Shown piece after piece: positions 18,662-27,731 of a stretch of 64,000 bases of DNA (its first letter is position 1; every line of letters starts with the position of its first letter). The notes beneath the pieces are model-generated. The model saw nothing but the letters and a program-made list of their open reading frames with translations, had not been told where the DNA came from and did not search any database. The translations under genes and the position numbers were made by a program. This DNA comes from Streptomyces sp. NBC_00440 (lineage in GTDB: Bacteria; Actinomycetota; Actinomycetes; Streptomycetales; Streptomycetaceae). The stretch spans positions 2,737,501-2,801,500 of the forward strand of contig NZ_CP107921.1 in NCBI RefSeq assembly GCF_036014215.1. The letters are read 5' to 3'.

Positions 18662-19844
18662 GCACGCGCCACAGCTTTCCGAGTTCGGCCACGATCTCGC
18701 GTCGCCCCACACCGTTCAGGACGCCACGGTGCAGCGCGTCCGCCGCTGCCCGCTGATAGGAGGGGTATCCGGGCGACCGGGGGCGCAGGAAGGAGCGGTC
18801 CATGGTGGCGAGGGTGTCGCGGTAGAAGTGCGTGACCTGGGCGTTGACGTCCTCGTCCGTCCAGACCGACCGGCGGCCCGCCTGCCCTCCGGCGTCGCGC
18901 GAGAGTCCGCCCTGCACCTTCGCCGACGTCACGAAACGTACGAAGGCGGCGGCCTCCCGGCCGGAGTCCGCATGTGCCGAGACGGCGAGACCCACCCCGC
19001 CCGTCAGAGTGCCGACAGGGTCATCACCCACGCGCGGTGCGTCACTGAACGCCACGAGCTCACCGCGCGCACCGGGCCGGGCGTAGGTGATGTAGCCGAA
19101 CACCAACGGTGTGTACATGGCCGGATCGCCGGACCTGGCCAGGCGTTCGAGCACGGTGATCGGATCGCTCCGCAGCGACTCGGGGGCACACAGCGGCAGC
19201 AGACGGAGCGCCCTGTCGACGGCTTCGTCCAGCACCGCGGGTTCGATACCGCCGTCACCCCACCAGTCCGGGCGACCGTCACCACTCCGGCGCCAGCCGT
19301 CACGCGGGCCGACCGCGGTGTTGGAGACGGCCTCGCACAGCGACAGGACCGTGCCCCACAGATGGGTCGGATTCGCCGCCAGCAGCACGGACTCCCGTCC
19401 GCAGCGCCGTGCGAACGCGGCCACGGCGTCCCATCGGCCGGGTATCCCCGCCGGGTCGACCGCCCCTGCGCGATGGGCGCTGACCATGCAGGCGGCATCC
19501 ACCGCACCGCCCCACTGACGGCCCTTCCAGTGGTAGCTGGAGTTGCTCGGACCGGCGGAGTCATCGGCCCGTTCGGCCAGCTCGGCGGGGAGCAGGACCG
19601 TATCGAGAGGCATCAGGGCACCGGCGGCCACCGCGTCGCCGATGAAGGGGTGGTCGAGTGCCACCAGGTCGTATCTCGCGGCCAGCTCGACCACCGACGT
19701 GTCCTCGAACTCGCGGAGCGGGCGCGCGGTCCAGTCGATCGCGACCCCCGTCAGCCGTTCGAACTCATCGCTGCCGGCCCGGAGGGCGTCAATGCCGCGT
19801 GGGTGGTCCCAGGTCATGCCTCGAAGCCGGGTCGTGCTTCGCAT
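18648..19844 (-). CDS. Extracellular-solute-binding-protein homologue lacking a signal peptide
   Basis: From ATG at 19844, preceded by GAGGAG, the protein has 398 residues and enters directly into a mature-like fold (RGMTWDHPRGIDALRAGSDEFERLTGV). Phrases such as AARYDLVALDHPFIGDAVAAGALMPLD and the C-terminal FVRFVTSAKVQGGLSRDAGGQ resemble family 1 ABC substrate-binding proteins. There is no Sec, Tat or lipobox sequence, and no permease or ATPase gene is adjacent. It is the first gene of an operon with acyl-CoA synthetase, CoA transferase and enoyl-CoA hydratase. A cytosolic ligand-binding or carrier role is possible; the function is unknown. A LacI-type operator sits just upstream. Confidence 0.7.
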   Translation of the reverse strand: MRSTTRLRGMTWDHPRGIDALRAGSDEFERLTGVAIDWTARPLREFEDTSVVELAARYDLVALDHPFIGDAVAAGALMPLDTVLLPAELAERADDSAGPSNSSYHWKGRQWGGAVDAACMVSAHRAGAVDPAGIPGRWDAVAAFARRCGRESVLLAANPTHLWGTVLSLCEAVSNTAVGPRDGWRRSGDGRPDWWGDGGIEPAVLDEAVDRALRLLPLCAPESLRSDPITVLERLARSGDPAMYTPLVFGYITYARPGARGELVAFSDAPRVGDDPVGTLTGGVGLAVSAHADSGREAAAFVRFVTSAKVQGGLSRDAGGQAGRRSVWTDEDVNAQVTHFYRDTLATMDRSFLRPRSPGYPSYQRAAADALHRGVLNGVGRREIVAELGKLWRVHVQA

Positions 19845-19909
19845 CAAGAGCTCCTCGTCCGGCTCGTCAGGTGCCATCCGCCGGGTCGGCTGCGCACTGC
19901 GGCCGATGG

Positions 19910-19943
19910 TTGGTAAAACGTGGTTGGTAAAACGCATTACCAA
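19910..19943. promoter_or_regulatory. LacI-type operator with extra half-site
   Basis: TTGGTAAAACGCATTACCAA (19924-19943) is a near-perfect palindrome with a central CG, as LacI-family regulators prefer. A second copy of its left arm, TTGGTAAAACG, occurs at 19910-19920. The pair lies 66-99 bases before the binding-protein homologue. Related sites precede the MHS transporter. Confidence 0.75.
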
Positions 19944-20182
19944 TGTAGCTTTTTCCGCCGGCGCGAGCAAAGGGCAGACGCCGAACCCGTACGGGACACA
20001 GACCAGGGCCGCCGGATTCCGGGCACGAAGGGGCACCGGTCAGGGCTCGACAGGGGCGCCACGCACGAGGAGGGCGCCGGTCAGGAACACACGGCGCCGC
20101 GCGCTGGCCCGCGGGCGAATCCACAGGCGGATCGCGGGGCGAACCGGGAGGCGAACTCCCGCTCAGAGGGCGGGTGTTGGGG

Positions 20183-21199
20183 TCAGTCCGCCGCAGGCGG
20201 AGCGCTGGATTCCCGGATCACCATGACGGGCGCGGGGTCCTCGATGCTCTCGTGCCGGGCCGGTTCGTTCTCCAGCTGCTTGAGGAGAAGTGTGACCGCT
20301 CTGGCGCCGAGCTCGAACAGCGGCAGCCGGACAACAGTGAGCCGAGGCTGGAGGAAATTCGCGACGAAGACGTCATGGAGGCCGACAAGTGAGATGCCGT
20401 CCGGTACGGAGACGCCCATGTCATGGGCGGCGCTGAGAGCGCCGACCGCGGAGAGAACGTTGGCGACGAACACAGCGGTCGGCCGGTTTCGCGCGGAGAG
20501 CAGCTCGGTCATACCGCGGTAACCGTGTTCGGCGGTGTGGCCGCCGGGGAAGACGCGGGAGCGCGGTGCGTCGAGCCCGGCGGCGGCGAGAGCGTCGGCC
20601 CAGCCCTTGCGCCTGCGGAGCGCACGGCTCTGGGGGCCGTCGACCTGCAGCAGGCCGATCCGCCGGTGGCCCAGGCCGATCAGATGCGAGACCGCCAGGT
20701 GCGCCGCCGCGTAGTCATCGACGGCCACGCTGCCGATGGCCCCTCGGGTGCGGTCGTTGAGCAGTACGGTCGGCACCTGGCCGGACGCGATCTTCGACAC
20801 CAGTGCGTCGGAAGCGGTACCGGCCCGCTGCAGGAGCAGCCCGTCGATCGCACCGCTGGAGACCACACGCTTGAACATCACGTCGTCCGTGGCGAGAGCG
20901 TCCACGTCCGACAGCATGAGGGCGTAACCGGCCTTCGTCGCCTCGGCCTGGGCGCCCGCGATGATCTCGCTGTAGACGGGGTTGCTCGCGTCGTGCACTG
21001 CCAGGCCGATCACACCGACCTTGGCCTTGCGCAGCGCCCTGGCGGCGTAGTTCGGCGTGTATTCCAGTTCGGCGGCCGCTTCCCTGACCCGCCGCTTGGT
21101 CTCGTCCCGTACGCGGAGGGTCTCGTCACCGTTCAGCAGTCGGGACACGACGCCGACCGATACGCCGGCCCGCTTCGCTACGTCGACGAGAGTGGCCAT
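20183..21199 (-). CDS. LacI-family transcriptional regulator
   Basis: This 338-residue regulator starts MATLVDVAKRAGVSVGVVSRLLNG, the LacI DNA-binding head, with the hinge-helix region YAARALRKAKVGVIGLAV near residues 55-72. A periplasmic-binding-protein-like sensor domain follows (IDGLLLQR, HRRIGLLQVDGP, NRPTAVFVAN, LTVVRLPLFELG). ATG at 21199 is the natural start. It lies between the CoA-linked operon and the MHS transporter, all on the minus strand. Operators with the shared TGGTAnnACG half-site are found before both of those units, so it most likely represses uptake and catabolism of the same compound. No such site is seen before its own start. Confidence 0.9.
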   Translation of the reverse strand: MATLVDVAKRAGVSVGVVSRLLNGDETLRVRDETKRRVREAAAELEYTPNYAARALRKAKVGVIGLAVHDASNPVYSEIIAGAQAEATKAGYALMLSDVDALATDDVMFKRVVSSGAIDGLLLQRAGTASDALVSKIASGQVPTVLLNDRTRGAIGSVAVDDYAAAHLAVSHLIGLGHRRIGLLQVDGPQSRALRRRKGWADALAAAGLDAPRSRVFPGGHTAEHGYRGMTELLSARNRPTAVFVANVLSAVGALSAAHDMGVSVPDGISLVGLHDVFVANFLQPRLTVVRLPLFELGARAVTLLLKQLENEPARHESIEDPAPVMVIRESSAPPAAD

Positions 21200-21327
21200 T
21201 GCGTGTGTTCCTCCCCGGGGCTGACACACACACTAGCTTGATCCAAGCCCTGACCTTCCGGGACCGGCGTTCAGGGACCGGCCACCAGGGACCGGCCTTC
21301 AGCGCCCGCCATCGCCGACCGGCCGTC

Positions 21328-22653
21328 TCACACCCGGGCGCCGGCCGGCCTCGCGTCGGGGAGAAGCGCGCGATGGCGCATGTGCACGGAGATTCCGACG
21401 AGCCCGGCGACCGCCAGCGCCTCCAGGCCGATCAGATAGAACGCCGGCGAGAGCAGATTGCCGCTCGACGAGACGAGGGCGGTGACGATGTACGGCGCGA
21501 ACCCACCGAACGCGGCGTTGGCGACGGAGTAGACGATCGAGAGATACGAGTTGCGCACGTTGTCGGGGGCGAGCTCGGACAGCATCGCGGGCGTCGGCCC
21601 CGCGGTGAGCCCGAGGAAGCCGGCGAAGAGAATGACCGCGACTCCGATGCTGAAGGCTCCCCCGTGGATGAGGAGTTGGTAGCAGGGGACGGCGACCACG
21701 GCCAGACCGATCGCGCCGCCCATCATCACCTTCCACCGCGCCACCCGGTCGGAGAGCCACCCGCCGAGGACGATGAATCCGGCGTACGCGGTCAGCCCGC
21801 AGAGTGAGGCGGTGAGTCCCTCGGACAGTTTCCTGTCGAGAACGCCTTCGAAGAAGGCCGGGAGGAACTGAAGCGTGACGTATCCCCCGGCCGTCCATGA
21901 CACGATCGCCCCCGTTCCCGCGATGATCATGCGCCAGTGGCCACGGAAGACCTCCTTCACCGGGCTGTCAGCGACCTGCCCCTGCTCCTGCATGGCCGTG
22001 AAGGAGGGCGTCTCGTCGATGTTCCTGCGGATGTACCAGCCGCCGACACCGAGAGGAAGACCGAGGAGGAACGGTATGCGCCACCCCTGCGAGTGGAGGA
22101 ACGCATCGCTCATCCACGCCGTGAGGGCGGTACCGAGGCCCGCCGACACAGCGAGCGCGACGGCGATGCTCGCGGCCTGGGCGGATCCGAAGACACCGCG
22201 CTTGCGGGAGGGCGCGTGCTCGAAGAGCAGCGACGCGGCTCCGCCGAACTCACCGCCGGCCGAGAGTCCCTGGACGAGACGCAGCACGGTGAGGGCGACC
22301 GGCGCGAGGACTCCGGCCGAGGCGTAGGACGGCAGCAGTCCGATCAGTGTCGTCGCACCGGCCATGGTGAGGATGACGAAGGACAACACCCATCGCCGCC
22401 CCCTCCTGTCGCCGAGGTGCCCGAAGATGACCGCGCCGACCGGGCGCAGCACGAACGCCGCACCGAAGATGGCCAGCGTCGCGAGCAAGCCGTTCAGCCC
22501 GTCCGAGTCGGGGAAGAACACCTTGGCGAGAACGGGAGAGAAGTACCCGTAGATGGCAAAGTCGTACCATTCCACGAAGTTTCCGGCAGCGGCGGCTACG
22601 ACGATCTTGGCCTTGCCGGGCCCCATTGTCTCCACTGGGTCTCCTGTCTCCAC
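21328..22653 (-). CDS. MFS transporter, metabolite:H+ symporter (MHS) type
   Basis: The protein has about 441 residues and twelve predicted membrane spans. It begins with the MHS hallmark GNFVEWYDFAIYGYFSP and has HLGDRRGRRWVLSF in the first cytoplasmic loop. This subfamily imports organic acids, betaines and similar small carboxylates with protons. Start choice is ambiguous: an 18-base duplication repeats both the GGAG ribosome-binding site and a GTG (at 22653 and 22635), and an ATG lies at 22626. It probably takes up the substrate that the CoA-linked operon metabolises, because both carry the same operator half-site. Confidence 0.88.
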   Translation of the reverse strand: METGDPVETMGPGKAKIVVAAAAGNFVEWYDFAIYGYFSPVLAKVFFPDSDGLNGLLATLAIFGAAFVLRPVGAVIFGHLGDRRGRRWVLSFVILTMAGATTLIGLLPSYASAGVLAPVALTVLRLVQGLSAGGEFGGAASLLFEHAPSRKRGVFGSAQAASIAVALAVSAGLGTALTAWMSDAFLHSQGWRIPFLLGLPLGVGGWYIRRNIDETPSFTAMQEQGQVADSPVKEVFRGHWRMIIAGTGAIVSWTAGGYVTLQFLPAFFEGVLDRKLSEGLTASLCGLTAYAGFIVLGGWLSDRVARWKVMMGGAIGLAVVAVPCYQLLIHGGAFSIGVAVILFAGFLGLTAGPTPAMLSELAPDNVRNSYLSIVYSVANAAFGGFAPYIVTALVSSSGNLLSPAFYLIGLEALAVAGLVGISVHMRHRALLPDARPAGARV

Positions 22654-22749
22654 TGGGTCTCCTTCGACAGTCACAGTCACAGCCGGACAGGCGGCCGGCT
22701 CGCACAGGTGCACACCTGCTGCCACTCGAAACCGAGCCGGTGAGCGATC

Positions 22750-22834
22750 TGGTATGACGTTTTAACGGCATGGTCATTTCACGCATGGTGTTTAACGGCG
22801 TGCCGTCTCAACGGCCTGGTATGACGTTTTACCA
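22750..22834. promoter_or_regulatory. LacI-type operators before the MHS transporter
   Basis: TGGTATGACGTTTTACCA (22817-22834) is a palindrome of form TGGTAnnACGTnnTACCA. Its first 15 bases recur at 22750-22764 followed by a degenerate right arm. The half-site TGGTAAAACG (reverse strand) is the same as in the operator at 19910-19943. Two copies of TTTAACGGC lie between them. Confidence 0.7.
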
Positions 22835-22950
22835 GTCAAGTTAAGGGCCAGGCGATACGGCGTCAAGCAGTGGTGTCGCCCCGGTCAGCAGGCCAGGATC
22901 ATCAGACCAGGGTCAACAGGCCCTGCCCCGAGGGCTGTTGGCGCAGCCCG

Positions 22951-23277
22951 TCACACGATCAGGTCACCCCGTACGCCGAACACCGTCCGCAGCTCCTCCC
23001 GGCCCGTGTCCGTGAGACGAATGACGCGGCGGTACTTTCCGTGGCGGAGCCACTCCAGGGCGAACATCCGGTCAGTGATCGCGGCGCCGAGCGCTCCGGC
23101 GAGGTGGTGGCGCTGTTCGGACCAGTCGACGCAGTAGCGGACCGTGACACGCCGGCGTGGCAGGGCATCCACGTCGACGCCGAAGGTGCCGAGTTCCTGT
23201 CGGCCCCGGGGCGTGAGCAGATAGGTGGTGACGTCCGTGGAGCCGTCTCCGCTCCGTGTCTCCTCGACGGCGAGTGA
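22951..23277 (-). pseudogene. C-terminal fragment of an ArsR-type winged-helix regulator
   Basis: Read on the minus strand, the sequence gives DVTTYLLTPRGRQELGTFGVDVD, then RYCVDWSEQRHHLAGALGAAITDRMFALEWLR and LTDTGREELRTVFG. I recognise this as the C-terminal half of ArsR-type regulators of Streptomyces, whose DNA-binding N-terminal half is missing. The frame loses similarity near 23277, exactly where similarity to a transporter fragment begins on the other strand. It is therefore a truncated, probably dead gene at a deletion junction. A GTG/ATG inside could still start a 73-residue product from 23172, but it would lack a DNA-binding domain. Confidence 0.7.
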
Positions 23278-23282
23278 TCGCC

Positions 23283-23621
23283 CCGATGTCCGCCGCGGGA
23301 TTCGGCACCGCGTTCACCATGCCGGCCTCCACCGCGGCGGTGATGGAGGCCGTCCCCGCCGGCCGCGGCGGGGCCGCGGCCGCCGCCTTCAACGCCGCGC
23401 GCCAGATCGGCAGCGCCATCGGCGTCGCGGTCTTCGGCACGCTGGTCGCGGGAGACTTCCTGCGCGGTCTGCACACCGCGGTGTCGGTCGGCGCCGCAGG
23501 ATTCCTCACGGCTGCGGTTGTCGCCGCCCTGCTCGTACGGGGTTCCTCCGACGAACGGGACTCCCCCGACGACCAGGACGACAGCCGGGACGGCGCGCCA
23601 CCTGACGTGCGCGCTCGATAA
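23283..23621 (+). pseudogene. C-terminal fragment of an EmrB/QacA-type MFS exporter
   Basis: The plus-strand frame reads MSAAGFGTAFTMPASTAAVMEAVP and then FNAARQIGSAIGVAVFGTLVAG, the penultimate spans of a 14-span DHA2 drug exporter, ending in a charged tail. Everything before these last two or three spans is absent. With the headless regulator on the other strand, this looks like the remains of a divergent regulator-exporter pair whose shared promoter and both 5' halves were deleted. Its TAA overlaps a possible ATG (23621) of the next gene. Confidence 0.75.
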
Positions 23622-23629
23622 TGCGGGGC

Positions 23630-24100
23630 ATGGAGATTCACGGAGACCGGGTCGTACTGCGGCCCGTGGCGGACGGTGAGGGCGCGGAGCTGGACCGGAT
23701 CGTGCGGGAGCCGGAAGTCGCCAAGTGGTGGGCGCCCCCGGCCGGTTACGAGGGGATGCTCGCCGTACTCCTCGACGGCGAGGTCATCGGCGCCGTCCAG
23801 TTCGCGGAGGAGACCCACCCGGAGTTCCGCCGTGCGGGCATCGACATCTTCCTGACGGCACGCAGGCACGGGGAGGGGCTCGGGACCGATGCCGTACGCG
23901 CGCTGGCCCGGTGGCTGGTGCGGGAGCGCGGCCACCACCGGCTGACCATCGACCCAGCAGCGGCCAACACGGCGGCGATCCGCAGTTACGGCAAGGTCGG
24001 GTTCAAGCCGGTGGGGATCATGCGGCAGTACGGGCTCGACCGGGCGGGAGTCCGGCAGGACGGGCTGCTGATGGATCTGCTGGCCGACGAGCTGACCTGA
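23630..24100 (+). CDS. GNAT-family N-acetyltransferase
   Basis: The 156-residue protein reads MEIHGDRVVLRPVADGEGAEL at its start and has the GNAT acetyl-CoA loop region in RRHGEGLGTDAVRALARWLVRERGHHRLTIDPAAANTAAIRSYGKVGFKPVGIMRQY. The pattern resembles the aminoglycoside 6'-acetyltransferase/RimJ-like branch, but the substrate cannot be called. ATG at 23630 gives the usual family N-terminus; ATG at 23621 overlaps the stop of the transporter fragment and would add three residues. After loss of the upstream exporter promoter, its expression is uncertain. Confidence 0.85.
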   Translation: MEIHGDRVVLRPVADGEGAELDRIVREPEVAKWWAPPAGYEGMLAVLLDGEVIGAVQFAEETHPEFRRAGIDIFLTARRHGEGLGTDAVRALARWLVRERGHHRLTIDPAAANTAAIRSYGKVGFKPVGIMRQYGLDRAGVRQDGLLMDLLADELT

Positions 24101-24446
24101 CGGGGACGGGCCGGTCGGCCCCTGCCCTCGTGACCTCCATAACCTCCGTGGCCTCCGTGGCCAACAGTGACGGCCGTGACCACTCGGACGGACCGGATGG
24201 CCGGAAAAGTGCTGTCGAGGCTGCCCCGGAACACCACGTTCCAGCGCCTGACCGGCCACCTCTCCAGCTGATCGACCGCACCCCCAGCTGCCTCACACCC
24301 GGGAATATCCGTACAGTGAGGGACAATTCACACGAGCGGTCGACAACTCCGTCACATCGCACATCTCCCACTGGTTGATAGGCAAGTTCCCAGTGGGTGA
24401 GACAACGGTCTCGTCGTGGCTGGATTTGTTCCCTAAGGTCTGCCGA
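24101..24446. other. Intergenic region with short tandem repeats and an inverted repeat
   Basis: The first part contains near-direct repeats of a TCCGTGGCC type around 24140-24165. The second part holds a hyphenated inverted repeat (24367-24397) just before the IclR gene. No gene of its own is seen. Confidence 0.6.
24367..24397. promoter_or_regulatory. Hyphenated inverted repeat before the IclR regulator
   Basis: CCCACTGG (24367-24374) and CCAGTGGG (24390-24397) are perfect inverted arms 15 bases apart, ending about 50 bases before the chosen IclR start. This could be an autoregulatory operator or an mRNA hairpin; nothing decides between these. Confidence 0.4.
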
Positions 24447-25193
24447 GTGATTACCGGAAAGACCGCTCCGGGTCCCGCCCACAGAACCGGTGCCATCCTG
24501 GCCGTGCTCGCCGAGCAGACTTCTGTGACCGCTCAGGACCTCTCCCGCCGCACCGGCATTCCGGTCAGCGCCGTCTATCGCCACCTGGGCGATCTGACTC
24601 AGCTGGGTCTGGTCAGCCAGACGCGGACGCGTGGCCGGTACTGCGCGGGGTCGCTCGCGGTGCAGATGGCGGTGAACTACCGGCGCGAGATGCTCAGCGG
24701 CGGGGGCGTGAAGCGCCGTCTGGACCGGCTCGCGTCCGACACCGAGGAGCTGGCGGCCTTTCTGATCCCCAGCGGTCAGCACGTCCTGTGCGTCGAGGCC
24801 GCCGAGGGGTCGCGGGTGATCAAGTGCAGCTTCTCGCCGGGGCTGAGCCAGCCGCTGACCTTCGGGGCGAGCGCCCAGGCGATCCTCGCCCATCTTCCGG
24901 CCGCCCGCGTGGCCGAGGTCTGTGCTGCGCACCGGATCGGCCCCCGTGAGGCCGAGGCGCTCACCGCCGACCTCCCCCGCATCCGCGACCGGGGGTACGC
25001 CATGAGCACCGGAGCTGTCGACGAGGGCGTGTGGGGGGTCAGCGTCCCCGTCCTCAACCGGCAGGGGCAACTCACCGGAACCGTCAGCACCATGGCCCCG
25101 GAGTTCCGGGGCCGCCGCAATCACCAGGCGCTGCTCACCCTCACCCATGCCGCGGCACAGGACATCGGCCGTCTCGACGAGCCGCTGCCATGA
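24447..25193 (+). CDS. IclR-family transcriptional regulator
   Basis: The 248-residue protein fits IclR length. Residues 10-70 form the winged helix (AILAVLAEQTSVTAQDLSRRTGIPVSAVYRHLGDLTQLGLV). The effector domain follows with FGASAQAILAHLP and RDRGYAMSTGAVDEGVWGVSVPVLNRQGQLTGTVS, the conserved IclR effector core. GTG at 24447 is preferred, with AAGG eight bases before it; an upstream TTG at 24375 falls inside the inverted repeat and is unlikely. It lies 137 bases upstream of an amino-acid ABC transporter on the same strand and probably controls it. Confidence 0.88.
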   Translation: MITGKTAPGPAHRTGAILAVLAEQTSVTAQDLSRRTGIPVSAVYRHLGDLTQLGLVSQTRTRGRYCAGSLAVQMAVNYRREMLSGGGVKRRLDRLASDTEELAAFLIPSGQHVLCVEAAEGSRVIKCSFSPGLSQPLTFGASAQAILAHLPAARVAEVCAAHRIGPREAEALTADLPRIRDRGYAMSTGAVDEGVWGVSVPVLNRQGQLTGTVSTMAPEFRGRRNHQALLTLTHAAAQDIGRLDEPLP

Positions 25194-25329
25194 CGGCCCG
25201 GGACAGCCCACGGGCCGCCGGTGACGAGGAGCCGCCGGTGACGAGGGGGTGCGCCGGGCGCCCGGTGTTACGCACCGCGGCCCCGTCACCTGAACTCGTG
25301 CATCACCCAAGGTCCGAATGGAGTGGAAC

Positions 25330-26826
25330 ATGGTAAGAGCACCCGTGGGACGAAGGGCCGCAGCCGTTCTGGCCGGCCTCCTCTCGTCCTTCCTTCTGCT
25401 GGCGGGAGCCTCGCCCGCCGCCGCAGCGCCGCAGGCGGACAAGGGGGCTCAGAAGCTCCAGCAGCTGCGCTCGGGCAAGGCCACGCTGCGCGTGGGCACC
25501 GACGCGACGTTCCCGCCCTTCGAGTTCACCGACGCCAAGGGCGTCCGGGTCGGCTTCGACATCGAGCTGGTCAGGGCACTCGCCAAGCGCGCGGGCATCA
25601 AGAAGGTCACCTTCACGCAGATGCCGTTCGGGAACATCGTCCCGGCGTTGCAGGCCCATCAGATCGACATGGGCGCCTCGGGGATCTACATCAACAAGGA
25701 GCGGTCCAAGGTCATCGACTTCTCGGACGTGTACTACCCCGGCGGGCTCGCGATGTTCACCGCCGACAAGGACAACACGATCCACTCCCTGGACGATCTG
25801 GCGGGCAAGCGGGTCGCGGTGCAGGTCGGCACCAAGTCCGTCGAGTGGGTCAAGGAGAACCAGCCCCGGGCCAAGGTGGTCACGGTGCAGACCAACCAGC
25901 AGATGTTCTCGTCCGTGAAGCTGGGCCAGGCCGCGGCAGTCGTCACCGGAGCCCCGGCAGGCCAGTACTTCATCGCCCAGCAGGGCGGCCTCAAGCAGGT
26001 CGGCAAACGTCTGACGGGCGAGGACTACGGCTATGCCTTCCCGAAGACGGACGCGGCGGTGACCACCGCGTTCAACAGCGCGCTGAAGTCCATGAAGAGC
26101 GACGGCTCCTACGGCAAGCTGACCCACAAGTGGTTCGGCTCCGGCAGCGCGGCCAAGGCGAAGAAGCACGCACTCATCAATCCGCAGACGATCATCGACT
26201 CCTGGGGCCAGATCTGGCACGGCCTGGTGGTGAGCATCGAAGTGATCCTCATGTCGCTGTGCCTGAGTCTCCTGTTCGGCATGACGGGCGGGTTCGCCAA
26301 GCTGAGCCGCATCGCGCCGGTGCGCTGGCTGGGCAACGCCTATGTCTCCGTGATCCGCGGCACGCCGTTCGTCGTCCAGCTGTTCCTGATCTACTTCGGT
26401 CTCCCCCAGCTCGGGCTGCAACTGCCGCCCATGGTCGCGGGTGTGCTCTCGCTCGGCCTGTACAGCGGCTCGTACGTCACGGAGATCTTCCGCGGGGCCG
26501 TGCAGTCGGTGGACCGGGGCCAGATCGAGGCCGCCAGGTCCTGCGGTATGTCCCACGCGTCGGCCATGCGCCATGTCGTCGTCCCGCAGGCGTTCCTGCG
26601 GATGCTTCCGCCGCTGGGGAACGAGTTCGTGTCGCTGACGAAGAACTCCACGCTGGTCTCGTTCGTCACGATCAGCGAGCTGTTCCTGGTGGGCCAGGTG
26701 GTCATATCCAGGACGTTCGACGCCCTGACCGTCTATCTCTTCATCGGCCTTCTCTACTACATCCTCACCAACATCATCGGCTTCGCGACCCATGCAATAG
26801 AGAAGAAGATGGCGGTGTACGTCTGA
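25330..26826 (+). CDS. Amino-acid ABC transporter: substrate-binding protein fused to permease
   Basis: About 498 residues combine two parts. A signal peptide ([20 protein letters not shown]) leads into a family 3 binding domain ([32 protein letters not shown], residues 45-270). A linker follows, then a HisM/GlnP-type permease with about five spans and the EAA loop ([34 protein letters not shown]). Such fusions exist in GlnP-like systems; the binding domain faces outward and is tethered to its own channel. ATG at 25330 has GGAG upstream; ATG at 25318 would add four residues. The ATPase gene overlaps its stop. The likely substrate is a polar amino acid. Confidence 0.9.
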   Translation: MVRAPVGRRAAAVLAGLLSSFLLLAGASPAAAAPQADKGAQKLQQLRSGKATLRVGTDATFPPFEFTDAKGVRVGFDIELVRALAKRAGIKKVTFTQMPFGNIVPALQAHQIDMGASGIYINKERSKVIDFSDVYYPGGLAMFTADKDNTIHSLDDLAGKRVAVQVGTKSVEWVKENQPRAKVVTVQTNQQMFSSVKLGQAAAVVTGAPAGQYFIAQQGGLKQVGKRLTGEDYGYAFPKTDAAVTTAFNSALKSMKSDGSYGKLTHKWFGSGSAAKAKKHALINPQTIIDSWGQIWHGLVVSIEVILMSLCLSLLFGMTGGFAKLSRIAPVRWLGNAYVSVIRGTPFVVQLFLIYFGLPQLGLQLPPMVAGVLSLGLYSGSYVTEIFRGAVQSVDRGQIEAARSCGMSHASAMRHVVVPQAFLRMLPPLGNEFVSLTKNSTLVSFVTISELFLVGQVVISRTFDALTVYLFIGLLYYILTNIIGFATHAIEKKMAVYV

Positions 26827-27557
26827 TGGCACTCCTCGAAACCCAGGGCATCACCAAGGCGTTCGGCGATCACGAGGTGCTGCGCGGCATCGACTTCACC
26901 ATCGAGCCGGGGCAGGTCGTGGCCGTCATCGGCCCCAGTGGCGGCGGCAAGTCGACGTTCCTGCGCTGCCTCAACCTGCTGGAGACGCCGACCTCGGGGC
27001 GCGTCGTGTTCTCGGGTGACGAGCTCAGCGCCACCGAGTCGAACCTGGACCAGCTGCGGGCCCGTATGGGCATGGTCTTCCAGCAGTTCAACCTGTTCCC
27101 GCACATGACGGCGCTGCGCAATGTGGTCCTGCCGCAGATGAACGTGCTGGGCCGGACCCGCCAGGACGCGGAGGCCAGGGGGCGCGCCCTGCTGGACCGG
27201 GTGGGGATGCTCGGGCGGGCCGACATCTACCCGAACCGGCTGTCCGGCGGGCAGAAGCAGCGGGTCGCCATCGCACGGGCCGTGGCCATGGACCCCGAGC
27301 TGATGCTGTTCGACGAGCCGACGTCCGCACTGGACCCGGAGGTGGTCCAGGACGTCCTGGAAGTCATGACCGGCCTGGCCAAGGAGGGCATGACCATGGT
27401 CGTGGTGACGCACGAGATGGGCTTCGCCCGCAAGGTGGCCGACCGGGTCGTCTTCATCGACGGCGGCCGGATCGCCGCTGATCTGCCGCCCGAGGAGTTC
27501 TTCGCCGAGGGGAACGACAACGAACGGGTCCGGACCTTCCTGGCGAAGGTGCTGTAA
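26826..27557 (+). CDS. Amino-acid ABC transporter ATP-binding protein
   Basis: The 243-residue ATPase has Walker [10 protein letters not shown] near residue 38, the Q-loop [13 protein letters not shown], signature [15 protein letters not shown], Walker [15 protein letters not shown] and the H-loop [19 protein letters not shown]. It powers the fused binding-protein/permease encoded immediately upstream; TGA and ATG overlap (26824-26828), so translation is coupled. Because the permease part has a single polypeptide type, the transporter should assemble as a homodimer of fusion plus ATPase dimer. A strong hairpin terminator follows 36 bases after the stop. Confidence 0.95.
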   Translation: MALLETQGITKAFGDHEVLRGIDFTIEPGQVVAVIGPSGGGKSTFLRCLNLLETPTSGRVVFSGDELSATESNLDQLRARMGMVFQQFNLFPHMTALRNVVLPQMNVLGRTRQDAEARGRALLDRVGMLGRADIYPNRLSGGQKQRVAIARAVAMDPELMLFDEPTSALDPEVVQDVLEVMTGLAKEGMTMVVVTHEMGFARKVADRVVFIDGGRIAADLPPEEFFAEGNDNERVRTFLAKVL

Positions 27558-27593
27558 GTCTCCACCCGGACCTCCGTTCCGGACCTCCGTCCC

Positions 27594-27643
27594 GGCCTCC
27601 ACCCGGGCCCCTCCCCCCTGGGGTCCTGCCCCGGGTGGAGGCC
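27594..27643 (+). terminator. Terminator hairpin after the ABC transporter
   Basis: GGCCTCCACCCGGG (27594-27607) pairs perfectly with CCCGGGTGGAGGCC (27630-27643). The 22-base loop can fold further (CCCC with GGGG). The surroundings contain repeated CACCCG and GGACCTCCG strings. Confidence 0.75.
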
Positions 27644-27731
27644 CGGCTGCACCCGGGTTCCACCCCCGTTCCACCCCCCTTCCACCCGTGGGTTGAAGGA
27701 ATCCGGGGCGCCGGAGCGAATAGTCGAAGCC

